From Runella salmonicolor (lineage in GTDB: Bacteria; Bacteroidota; Bacteroidia; Cytophagales; Spirosomataceae), in NCBI RefSeq assembly GCF_024158025.1, contig NZ_JAMZEL010000015.1, positions 99,195 to 163,194 on the forward strand: 64,000 nucleotides of DNA. Direction: 5' to 3'. Position 1 is the stretch's first letter, and the number at the start of each line of letters is the position of its first letter. The position numbers and the translations under genes are program-made. Below, in pieces: positions 53,271-60,631 of the stretch. The notes under the pieces are model-generated. The model was not told the origin of the DNA. It was given only the letters and a program-made list of their open reading frames with translations, and made no database searches.

Positions 53271-54464
53271 ATGAACTCAAAATTTTATTTTGTTGTGTTT
53301 GGTGTTATTGCTTTTGCTATAACAGCTTGCGAAAAACTGTTGCCCTCTGGTCCCCAAGAAGATGAGGTACTCGATGGAACCATCGAAGGGCTTACCTCCA
53401 CCGAAACTGCTCAATTTTTAAGGGGGGATGCTGCTTTTACAAAAGTATTTTCACCTGCTACGGGCTTGGGACCATTATTTGTCTCCAATTCCTGTATTAG
53501 TTGCCACGCAGGGGATGGTAAGGGCCATCCATCAACTAATTTGATTCGGTTTGGACAGAATGATATTTCAGGCAACCAATTTTTAGAACATGGCGGCCCC
53601 CAACTCCAAAATCGTGCGGTACCGGGTTATACACCAGAAAGTATTCCTTCGGGAGCTTCCCATTCCACATTTATGGCTCCTGCCAACACTGGATTGGGTT
53701 TTTTGGAGGCAGTATTAGATGCTGATATTTTAAAAATGGCTGACCCAGATGATAAAGACGGTGATGGAATATCTGGGGTACCTAATTGGATTGAATTGGC
53801 TGACTTTGTAAAACCATTAGCTTCTGCTATTTCTAAAGACGGAAAGTATATTGGCCGTTTCGGCCGTAAAGCGGGGGCACATAATCTGCTTAATCAGACC
53901 GTTAACGCCTATAATCAGGATATGGGGGTCGTCAGTGGTTATTCTCCTTACGACACGCATAGCCGTAAAGAATTGGACCCTGAGGTGCCGAACATTGAAG
54001 TAGAGGACTTAGTCTTTTACTTACATACGCTCAAAGCACCGATTCAACGCAACACAGGAGATGCAGATGTGAAGGCAGGAAAACAACTTTTTATGAACGC
54101 GCAGTGTGGATCATGCCACCGCCCAAGCCTTAAAACAGGTAACTCAACTATCAATGCATTAGCCAACAAAGAATTTTATCCTTATACCGACTTACTCCTG
54201 CATGACATGGGAAAGGAACTGGACGATAACTATACTGAAGGCAGTGCCAAAACTTCCGAATGGCGTACTACTCCTCTTTGGGGATTGGGATTATCAAAAG
54301 ATTCGCAAGGAGGGCGGATATTTTTAATGCACGATGGCAGAGCTAAAAGTATTGAAGAAGCCATTTTACTACACGGAGGAGAAGCTCAGAAAAGTCGTCA
54401 AAATTATGCCGCGCTTAGCTCCTCAGAAAAACAACAACTCATCACTTTTTTAGAAAGCCTTTAA
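53271..54464 (+). CDS. Di-heme c-type cytochrome / thiol oxidoreductase-like (DUF1111) lipoprotein
   Basis: 397 residues. Lipobox ITAC (Cys20), two heme-c motifs CISCH (75-79) and CGSCH (about 277), with DUF1111 landmarks LFVSNSCISCHAGDGKGH, RAVPGYTPESIPSGA, PDDKDGDGISG and WRTTPLWGLG. Homologues are bacterial di-heme oxidoreductases exported to the periplasm or outer surface. It is the first recognisable gene of an operon with a Rieske protein (2 bp apart) and a porin. Confidence 0.88.
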   Translation: MNSKFYFVVFGVIAFAITACEKLLPSGPQEDEVLDGTIEGLTSTETAQFLRGDAAFTKVFSPATGLGPLFVSNSCISCHAGDGKGHPSTNLIRFGQNDISGNQFLEHGGPQLQNRAVPGYTPESIPSGASHSTFMAPANTGLGFLEAVLDADILKMADPDDKDGDGISGVPNWIELADFVKPLASAISKDGKYIGRFGRKAGAHNLLNQTVNAYNQDMGVVSGYSPYDTHSRKELDPEVPNIEVEDLVFYLHTLKAPIQRNTGDADVKAGKQLFMNAQCGSCHRPSLKTGNSTINALANKEFYPYTDLLLHDMGKELDDNYTEGSAKTSEWRTTPLWGLGLSKDSQGGRIFLMHDGRAKSIEEAILLHGGEAQKSRQNYAALSSSEKQQLITFLESL

Positions 54465-54465
54465 T

Positions 54466-54906
54466 ATGGAAAGACGTGAATTTATCCGTACGGGCTGTTT
54501 AGCTTGTCTCGGCGGAAGTGCTTTAGCGGTAGTACAGGGTTGCAGTTCAACTTATTACGCCAAACAGGTCGAGTTGAAACAAAATAGCTTAGTTGTAAAG
54601 AAAAGCGAGTTTGTTGAAATGAAGAAGGAAAAGCAAATACTGCGCGATGCAGTGGTTGCCAAGTATGAAAAATTGGCCTTCCCGATTGCTCTTTTTCGCT
54701 TATCCGAAGACCAATACAGTGCCGTATATCTGGAATGTACTCACCAAGGCAACGAAGTGCAGCCAAACGGCAATTACTTGGTATGTGAAGGCCACGGTAG
54801 TGAGTTTGATAATCTAGGTAAAGTTACGCAAGGTCCTGCCGAAGACCCTCTCAGAACTTTTGCTGTAAAGACAGATAAGGAAAACATTTATATTATTTTG
54901 AGCTAA
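54466..54906 (+). CDS. Exported Rieske [2Fe-2S] protein
   Basis: 146 residues. N-terminus RREFIRTGCLACLGG, a twin-arginine-like signal with a lipoprotein-type Cys following (VVQGC). Cluster motifs CTHQG and CEGHGSEFD provide Cys-His/Cys-His ligands (C-x-H, C-x2-H). It should carry a 2Fe-2S centre outside the cytoplasm and exchange electrons with the di-heme partner encoded 2 bp upstream. Confidence 0.88.
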   Translation: MERREFIRTGCLACLGGSALAVVQGCSSTYYAKQVELKQNSLVVKKSEFVEMKKEKQILRDAVVAKYEKLAFPIALFRLSEDQYSAVYLECTHQGNEVQPNGNYLVCEGHGSEFDNLGKVTQGPAEDPLRTFAVKTDKENIYIILS

Positions 54907-54910
54907 AAAA

Positions 54911-56143
54911 ATGAAAAAAATATACTTTTTTCTCTTAATCATTTTTGGGGTCATGTCGCAAGCAGTAGCCCAGATTGACAGCACGTTGTTCAAAAGAAGC
55001 CCTAAGCCTGATTCGGCCAAAGTCAGCATGAACATGGATGCCGTATATAATAGACCGTTCTTACAGGTAGGGCGTACCCCATTAGGTGTCGGAGGTTATG
55101 CTGAACTTAATACCAACTATGCCGCTACCGATGGGATAAGCGAAGGTCTTTCCTTTCAAATGCGACGAATGACGCTGTTTTTTGGGGGAAGTTTACACCG
55201 CAAAATCAAATTTATGTCGGAACTTGAATTTGAAGATGGTACCAAAGAAATCAATATTGAGTTTGCGGCGATTGATTTTCAGTTTGCCAATTTATTCAAT
55301 TTGCGAGGTGGTGTAATTATGAATCCTATTGGCGCTTTCAATCAAAATCATGATGGACCGCGATGGGAGTTTAGCGATCGTCCCATTGCGGCTACTCAAA
55401 TGCTCCCTGCTACATTCAGCAACGTTGGAATGGGAATTTATGGTAAGAAATACACCAGACAGTGGGTTTTTGCCTATGAAGCCTATTTAACGAATGGTTT
55501 TAACGACAATATCATTGCCAATGAGGACAGCCGAACGTCACTCCCCGCAACCAAAGCTAATAAAGATCGTTTTGAGGAAAGCAGCAACGGTCAGCCGATG
55601 TTTACTGGGAAAGTGGCCATTCGTAACCGTAAAATTGGTGAATTAGGTATTTCGTATATGGGTGGCGTTTATAATAAGTTTGAAAATGACGGTTTTGTCT
55701 TAGACAAAAAACGATTAGCCAATGTGTTTGCTGTTGATTTTAATACCACTATCAAACCAACAAAGACTTTTATTACTGCAGAATGGGCATGGATTAACGT
55801 TGATGTTCCAGAAACCTATTCGGTGAGTTTTGGCAAAAAACAGAGCGGCGGTTTTGTGGATATTGTTCAACCTGTTTTCAAAAAACCACTATGGGGTTTT
55901 CCCAACTCAACGTTCAATATAGCCTGCCGGGTGGAACGAGTAGATTGGAATGTAGGTACATTCGCGGAAACAAACGATAAAATTTTTGATGAACTGTTTT
56001 CAATTATGCCCGCCATAAGTTGGAGGCCTATACCCTCTACGGTCATGAGATTCAGTTATCGAATCCAACGGCAATGGGATCTTTTGGGCAATCCTCCTGC
56101 TCGTACGGGTGCCATTCAACTAGGTATCTCCAGTTATTTCTAA
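54911..56143 (+). CDS. Phosphate-selective porin O/P-like outer-membrane porin
   Basis: 410 residues with a signal peptide (MKKIYFFLLIIFGVMSQAVA). Alternating beta strands throughout, and the porin O/P blocks GGYAELNTNYAATDG, FMSELEFEDGTKEINIEFA and LRGGVIMNPIGAFNQNHDGP; ends in an aromatic LGISSYF. Forms an anion or small-solute channel in the outer membrane. Third gene of the redox operon, followed by a terminator at 56168-56204. Confidence 0.85.
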   Translation: MKKIYFFLLIIFGVMSQAVAQIDSTLFKRSPKPDSAKVSMNMDAVYNRPFLQVGRTPLGVGGYAELNTNYAATDGISEGLSFQMRRMTLFFGGSLHRKIKFMSELEFEDGTKEINIEFAAIDFQFANLFNLRGGVIMNPIGAFNQNHDGPRWEFSDRPIAATQMLPATFSNVGMGIYGKKYTRQWVFAYEAYLTNGFNDNIIANEDSRTSLPATKANKDRFEESSNGQPMFTGKVAIRNRKIGELGISYMGGVYNKFENDGFVLDKKRLANVFAVDFNTTIKPTKTFITAEWAWINVDVPETYSVSFGKKQSGGFVDIVQPVFKKPLWGFPNSTFNIACRVERVDWNVGTFAETNDKIFDELFSIMPAISWRPIPSTVMRFSYRIQRQWDLLGNPPARTGAIQLGISSYF

Positions 56144-56167
56144 GCGAAAAGGGTTGTTCTTACAATA

Positions 56168-56204
56168 GGGCCTACGAATTTCTGATTTGTAGGCCTTCCT
56201 TTTT
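56168..56204 (+). terminator. Terminator after the porin gene
   Basis: GGCCTAC and GTAGGCC (with a partly paired AAT/ATT) form a stem, followed by TTCCTTTTT. Confidence 0.75.
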
Positions 56205-56243
56205 AATAGTGTTCCTATGGATATTCACACTAAACTATTTTAC

Positions 56244-56648
56244 CTAAAAAATTGTATCAGTCGTCAGCATAGGACAAATCTCGGTTTGAGGCGGGCAGCA
56301 GTTTTGACAATTTGTTATTCCCGTCAGTACCAATCTTTTTACCTCTTCCAACTCTTTGATTTTTGCTTCAATCATCATTACTTTTTGGGATACTTTTTCA
56401 ACTACGGCATCACAGGTGGCCTCCTTTAGTGTGATTAACTCCAAAAGCTCTAATGTTTCATTCAATGTGAAGCCAAAACTTTTAATACGCTTAATAGTAA
56501 ACAGCCTTTCCAAGGTTTCCTGAGAATATTCCTTGTAGTTGTTGAAGCGCCTTTCTTTACGCCCTATCGCTATTAAACCCTGTTTTTCATAGAAACGGAT
56601 GGTATCTCTGGATAGACCCGTTTTGGTTGATAATTCTCCTATTAGCAT
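56244..56648 (-). CDS. merR: MerR-family thiophilic-metal sensor
   Basis: 134 residues. Winged helix (MLIGELSTKTGLSRDTIRFY), dimerisation helix, and a C-terminal metal site: Cys79 (ATCDAV), Cys114, Cys117, Cys118 and Cys125 (CQNCCPPQTEIC). The spacing of Cys79, Cys114 and the late Cys matches Hg-, Pb- or Cd-binding MerR relatives (Bacillus MerR uses 79, 114, 123), with two extra cysteines here. It represses and activates through operators with long spacers. One lies in the divergent promoter to its right, a second 2.4 kb away at 59050. Confidence 0.82.
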   Translation of the reverse strand: MLIGELSTKTGLSRDTIRFYEKQGLIAIGRKERRFNNYKEYSQETLERLFTIKRIKSFGFTLNETLELLELITLKEATCDAVVEKVSQKVMMIEAKIKELEEVKRLVLTGITNCQNCCPPQTEICPMLTTDTIF

Positions 56649-56676
56649 GGCTTTTTATATTTTTCTCACTTTTTAC

Positions 56677-56710
56677 TTGACAATGGAGCGGACTCCACGG
56701 TTTTTCTTTG
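56677..56710 (+). promoter_or_regulatory. MerR-type operator-promoter for the MerT-like/YnfA operon
   Basis: TTG (56677), 23 nt, TTTCTTTG (56703-56710). Between them TGGAGCGGACTCCA is a dyad with ACTCCACGGTTT next to it. The same arrangement and spacer occurs at 59050-59083. The elongated spacer is what MerR-type activators act upon. Confidence 0.75.
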
Positions 56711-56740
56711 TAAAAGTAAAATTTAAAACACTGAAATTAT

Positions 56741-57028
56741 ATGGAAAAGCAACAATTGGAAGTCAAAACGCCCTTCTACAAAAAATTGGGATGGGTTAGT
56801 ATTGGTTTGTGTGGATTATGCTGCTCATTGCCTATCATCGGAGCCATTGCAGGGATCAGCACCTTAACCGTTATCGCCGCTTATCTCGAAAAAATAGGTA
56901 TTCTTGCTTTGGGAGCGGCCGGAATTCTTTTTATTTACACTTTTTACCGAAAAAGAAATCAGGCAAAATCCTGTGCTGATTCATGCGAAGTAAATTGTGA
57001 TTGTAAAACGCTTCCTATCTCGAAATGA
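56741..57028 (+). CDS. MerT/MerF-like small membrane metal transport protein
   Basis: 95 residues. Two to three membrane helices; the first contains GLCGLCCSLPIIGAI with a vicinal Cys pair in the membrane, and the tail has CADSCEVNCDC, a Cys-rich cytoplasmic end. This is the design of mercuric-ion transporters (MerT/MerC/MerF) or of soft-metal permeases in the same superfamily. It is divergently transcribed from the MerR-type gene, through a matching operator. Overlaps ynfA-like gene by 4 bp. Confidence 0.75.
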   Translation: MEKQQLEVKTPFYKKLGWVSIGLCGLCCSLPIIGAIAGISTLTVIAAYLEKIGILALGAAGILFIYTFYRKRNQAKSCADSCEVNCDCKTLPISK

Positions 57029-57354
57029 CAATCGTAAAATCAATTATCGTGTTTTTGTTGGCCGGCCTTTGTGAAATCGGTGGGGGATATCTGATATGGC
57101 TTTGGATGAAGGAAAACAAACCGCTGTGGCTTGGCATCACAGGGGGGCTGTTATTGGCACTGTATGGAATCGTTGCCGCTTTACAGCCTGCTGGTTTTGG
57201 CCGTGTTTACGCCACCTACGGAGGGTTCTTTATCGCCTTATCCCTATTATGGGCGTGGAAAGTCGATGGCTTTAAACCTGACAGGTATGACTTTATCGGG
57301 GCAATCGTTGCCCTAATTGGCGTGAGTATTATCTACTTTATACCTCGCAACTAA
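57025..57354 (+). CDS. YnfA/UPF0060-family membrane protein
   Basis: 109 residues, four helices, with the signature blocks LLAGLCEIGGGYLIW, FGRVYATYGGFFI and FIGAIVALIGVSII. It belongs to the small multidrug resistance-like superfamily; function unclear, sometimes found with metal operons. Starts inside the MerT-like gene (ATGA), so it is translationally linked to it. Confidence 0.88.
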   Translation: MTIVKSIIVFLLAGLCEIGGGYLIWLWMKENKPLWLGITGGLLLALYGIVAALQPAGFGRVYATYGGFFIALSLLWAWKVDGFKPDRYDFIGAIVALIGVSIIYFIPRN

Positions 57355-57362
57355 AGACCTAA

Positions 57363-57399
57363 ATTCTGCTTACCCCTGAATTTCAGGGGTAAGCAGAAT
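57363..57399. terminator. Perfect hairpin between convergent operons
   Basis: 18-bp arms (57363-57380 and 57382-57399) are exact complements around a one-base centre, between the ends of the YnfA and redoxin genes. Likely bidirectional terminator. Confidence 0.8.
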
Positions 57400-57407
57400 A
57401 ATTACTC

Positions 57408-58025
57408 TTAGGCTTTTTTCCACTTAATACCGCAACCAATGGCTTTGGTCGTAGGTACGGATACCGTTTTATCTTTCAAAAGCGCATCTACTGCGTTCTG
57501 TACATATTTTTCCGTGGCTGAAGTGGCATCCTGCGTATTGTTGTCAATAGCTCCTGTATAAGCCAAGATAAAATCATTGCCTGAGCGCTTCACTACAAAT
57601 ACCGTAGGTGTATTTCTCGCACCGTAGGTTTTAGCTACCTCCTGTGTCTCGTCCGTCAGATAGGCAAATCCGTAGCTTTTTCGAGCAGCGCGTTTTTTCA
57701 TTTCTTCAAAACTGTCACCTGAAGAAAGAGCCGCATCGTTGGCATTGATGGCAATGACAGGATACCCTTCGGAGGCATATTTTTTATCCAGTGCAATGAT
57801 GCGGTCTTCATACGCCTGAGCGACAGGACAGGTATTACAGGTAAAAACCACGATGTAACCCTTTACCGAGGAATTACCATCCAGTGAAACAGTTTTGCCA
57901 TCGACATTTTTAAGGTTAAAATTCATGACCTTATCCCCGACCTGATAGCCTGCCTTGGGCTGAATAAACCCTATAGTTGTGAACAGAGTTGCAGCCATTA
58001 CAAATGCAAAAACGGATTGTTTCAT
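57408..58025 (-). CDS. Exported redoxin (AhpC/TSA-like)
   Basis: 205 residues with signal peptide. Thioredoxin fold with VVFTCNTCPVAQAYEDR (CxxC: C-N-T-C) and RNTPTVFVVKR (cis-Pro). Unlike peroxiredoxins there are two cysteines at the active site. Acts on thiols or peroxides in the periplasm. Last gene of the operon with the TlpA-like gene and the CCPW-motif protein, which starts at a MerR-type operator. Confidence 0.82.
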   Translation of the reverse strand: MKQSVFAFVMAATLFTTIGFIQPKAGYQVGDKVMNFNLKNVDGKTVSLDGNSSVKGYIVVFTCNTCPVAQAYEDRIIALDKKYASEGYPVIAINANDAALSSGDSFEEMKKRAARKSYGFAYLTDETQEVAKTYGARNTPTVFVVKRSGNDFILAYTGAIDNNTQDATSATEKYVQNAVDALLKDKTVSVPTTKAIGCGIKWKKA

Positions 58026-58046
58026 AGCAAAATAAAGTTTAATGAT

Positions 58047-58541
58047 TTATTGAATAAATGGTTTTAATTCGTTTTCAAGTTCTGCCTTTGTGAAGGCTCT
58101 TTCAAATACTTTCCGCTCATTTTTGGCGGTATTGATGATTACCGTAAAAGGCAATGCGCCCGACCAATCAGGGTCTATTTTGTCAATCCAGCTATTGTAA
58201 TTGGGTTCATCCAATAAAACAACGGTGGATGAATTCATACGCCTTTTGGTAATAAAAGGAACTACCTTCTTTTTTAGTTCGGAAACAAAATCCAGGTTGA
58301 CTAAAAGCACTTTGACCTTGTGTTGAGCATAGCGGGCATTCAAAGCTTCAAAATAGGGCAATTCCGCCACGCACGGTCCGCACCAAGTTGCCCAGAAATT
58401 AACGACAAGAGTGGTATCGCCTTTCTGAGCCATCATTTTTTGCAAAGCAGGGAATTTTACTACCTGTACCTGTTGCGCAAAACACAGAGAATGGCCTGCA
58501 ATAAGCAAGCCAATAAAAAACCACTTATGAGGTAATTTCAT
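58047..58541 (-). CDS. TlpA-like exported thioredoxin
   Basis: 164 residues with signal peptide (WFFIGLLIAGHSLCFA). Active site NFWATWCGPCVAELPYF and cis-proline region GALPFTVII. Reduces disulfides or delivers electrons outside the cytoplasm. 21 bp upstream of the redoxin gene, same transcript likely. Confidence 0.88.
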   Translation of the reverse strand: MKLPHKWFFIGLLIAGHSLCFAQQVQVVKFPALQKMMAQKGDTTLVVNFWATWCGPCVAELPYFEALNARYAQHKVKVLLVNLDFVSELKKKVVPFITKRRMNSSTVVLLDEPNYNSWIDKIDPDWSGALPFTVIINTAKNERKVFERAFTKAELENELKPFIQ

Positions 58542-58610
58542 AAAGAAACAGATTTGACTTTAGTAAAATTAGGGAAATTTTTCTGGAAAGGGTAAATCGT
58601 TAGTTGGTTC

Positions 58611-59039
58611 TCAGTGAGACTGTTGTAGTTTATCTAGATTCATGACCAGTTTGACCATTTCTTTTGTTTCTTTCGAATTGCCCATTTTGAGGGAAATCGG
58701 TCCATTGGCAGGTTGCAGACTTAATTGGAAATGTAACCACGGGCAGCAGAGCTGCTCAAAGCCGATAAATTCAAAAATCTCTTTAGTAAGTCTGCTGTCA
58801 GGATGCATAAAAAACAGTTCATAAGTGGTGGCTCTCTCAACGGTTTTATCTACTTTTCTGAAAATGGTTTGGTGCAAATTATTCATGCGACTGATTTGTT
58901 CTTTGTCGGTAAGCTTGCATGCCAAAGCAATTTTTTCTTTTAGTCGTTTTTGCGTTTCCATAGCTTTTGTAGAGGTATTTTGAGCCCAACTAGATGCATA
59001 TCCTAAAAAGGCCAACCCGATGATAAGGAACAATTTCAT
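58611..59039 (-). CDS. Exported CCPW-motif protein of a mercury-linked family
   Basis: 142 residues with signal peptide. Core ACKLTDKEQISRMNNLHQTI, then FIGFEQLCCPWLHFQLSLQP and GPISLKMG. I recall cytoplasmic relatives, found in mer-type loci, with the pattern C-L...R...EQxCCPFFxF; their function is not known. Here the protein is exported. It starts 11 bp downstream of a MerR-type operator matching that of the MerT-like gene, so it belongs to the same regulon. Confidence 0.65.
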   Translation of the reverse strand: MKLFLIIGLAFLGYASSWAQNTSTKAMETQKRLKEKIALACKLTDKEQISRMNNLHQTIFRKVDKTVERATTYELFFMHPDSRLTKEIFEFIGFEQLCCPWLHFQLSLQPANGPISLKMGNSKETKEMVKLVMNLDKLQQSH

Positions 59040-59049
59040 GTTTTTAGGG

Positions 59050-59083
59050 CAAAGATAAACCGTGGAGTATAGTCCACGGTCAA
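59050..59083 (-). promoter_or_regulatory. Second MerR-type operator-promoter
   Basis: On the minus strand TTG (59083-59081), 23 nt, TATCTTTG (59057-59050). The spacer holds the dyad CCGTGGA-N6-TCCACGG (59060-59079). In common with 56677-56710: TTGAC, TGGA, ACTCCACGGTTT and TCTTTG in the same register. Confidence 0.78.
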
Positions 59084-59440
59084 GAGAAAAGTTAAAAAAG
59101 AACGAATATTGACGTAGCCATTGGGACCTGATTCAGATGTTCCACATAAAATTTATGCTATCTCATCATTACAGGTGGTATTTATACCCAGATTTAATCT
59201 TTAGTGTGAATCAATATATCCAAGCCCGTTTACAAGGAATGATTTGAGTTTTCCCCTCGTTTATTCGAGTTGGACAACTGCCACTCCCATCCGCTGTGAT
59301 AGATAATGCAGTTGTCAACTGCCAAAAACTCAACCGTCATTCTTATAAATTAGGCCTGATTTTATCAGTTACAGTCATAATCTGAAAATTCTGTAAATGA
59401 TTCAGGTAAACATGTAATGAAGACTGAGCCTACAGTGTTG
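59084..59440. other. Intergenic region between divergent operons
   Basis: No gene recognised. No long repeat or hairpin stands out apart from the flanking promoters. Confidence 0.4.
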
Positions 59441-59448
59441 TATATTTG
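59441..59448 (+). promoter_or_regulatory. -7 promoter element of the copper module
   Basis: TATATTTG, 23 bp before the ATG at 59472. No strong TTG at the expected upstream distance, as may be expected for an activated promoter. Confidence 0.45.
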
Positions 59449-59471
59449 CAGTATATAATACGAAACCGCAA

Positions 59472-59912
59472 ATGACACTCTTCAAGCGTATTTTATGTTT
59501 TTACATGGCATTTCAGGTACTGCTGGCCAGTACTGGATTTGCGATGTATGAACATTGGTGCTTGATGAGAGGCTCCAAAACGGTCTCTCTCGTTCATAAA
59601 GAAACCTGCTCCATTCGGCATAATGAAATCTTAAAGCCTCATTCTAAAGGATGCACCGACTCGATTCAACGCAGTAAATGTTGTGCCGAGAAGGTGTCAC
59701 TTCAAAAGGTACAGACCCCTTCGGCCCATGGTCATTCAGTGGATTTGGTGGGTCAATCTATGGGGGCTATTTTGACTTCATTGCCCGCTTTTTTTTCATC
59801 CACAACGTGGTTCAATCCATCGGTTTCGTTTCGTCTTCCGCATTATTACAGTGCGGCGCCTCCGCTTCACGGGCGTAGTATGCTCGTTTTTATTCAATCT
59901 TTTCTGATTTGA
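59472..59912 (+). CDS. HYC_CC_PP-family exported protein (second copy)
   Basis: 146 residues. Signal peptide (FKRILCFYMAFQVLLASTG), YEHWCLMRG (H-x-C), RSKCCAEK (CC), then APPLHGRSMLVFIQSFLI (PP and the conserved tail). All three named motifs are present, more canonical than the copy at 47980. Likely a metal-binding periplasmic protein of copper modules. First gene of the series leading to the HMA-AraC regulator. Confidence 0.75.
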   Translation: MTLFKRILCFYMAFQVLLASTGFAMYEHWCLMRGSKTVSLVHKETCSIRHNEILKPHSKGCTDSIQRSKCCAEKVSLQKVQTPSAHGHSVDLVGQSMGAILTSLPAFFSSTTWFNPSVSFRLPHYYSAAPPLHGRSMLVFIQSFLI

Positions 59913-60032
59913 TTAGGTAATAGCTCCGTTGCGGGCTAATGGCAACCACCTGCGTTGCCTGTTGGTGTTTTCTTATTTCCACCAATATCACCTGATTCAC
60001 AATGTTATCACTATTCTTATCACTTAGTTGGG

Positions 60033-60596
60033 ATGAAACTGTACATTAAAAACATGGTGTGCAGTCGCTGTAAAACAGTGGTCCGCCAAGAACTTGAAGC
60101 CCTCGGACACGAAGTCCTCACGGTTGATTTGGGGGAAGTGACCCTCAAAAAACCAGCCACGGAGGCACAACTCGAAAGCATCTCCGAACGTTTGCTTGCG
60201 CACGATTTTGAGTTGCTGAGCAATAAAAAACAACAACTTATCGAACTGGTCAAAACGGCCATTGTCGAATTAGTGCATCAGCAAAACGATGGGCTGCGTC
60301 GACAAAAACACTCCGACTACCTCGCCGAAAAAGTCAATCGGGATTATCGCTACCTCAGCACGCTTTTCACAGAAGTTGAAGGTATAACAATTGAACAGTT
60401 TATCATCAACCAAAAAACAGAACGTGTTAAGGAGTTGCTGGTCTACGATGAGTTATCGCTTTCCCAAATTGCAGACCTACTCAATTACAGCAGTTTGGCG
60501 TATTTGTCAACCCAGTTTAAGTCCGTGACTGGCATGACACCCAGTCAATTTAAACAGTTGCGGGATAAGCAGCGAAAGTCGCTAGATAATTTATAG
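60033..60596 (+). CDS. HMA-AraC fusion transcriptional regulator
   Basis: 187 residues from the ATG at 60033 (an upstream in-frame start at 59955 adds an unlikely tail). Residues 1-65 form a heavy-metal-associated-like fold: KLYIKNMVCSRCKTVV, with CxxC, as in copper chaperones. Residues about 90-180 are an AraC DNA-binding domain (LSTLFTEVEGITIEQFI; SLSQIADLLNYSSLAYLSTQ; GMTPSQFKQLR). A protein that binds Cu(I) through CxxC and DNA through the HTH would be a direct copper sensor. It precedes a multicopper oxidase and a CusA-type pump. Confidence 0.85.
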   Translation: MKLYIKNMVCSRCKTVVRQELEALGHEVLTVDLGEVTLKKPATEAQLESISERLLAHDFELLSNKKQQLIELVKTAIVELVHQQNDGLRRQKHSDYLAEKVNRDYRYLSTLFTEVEGITIEQFIINQKTERVKELLVYDELSLSQIADLLNYSSLAYLSTQFKSVTGMTPSQFKQLRDKQRKSLDNL

Positions 60597-60631
60597 TGTA
60601 GCATTCCTCACACGGATAAATCAAAATTAAG

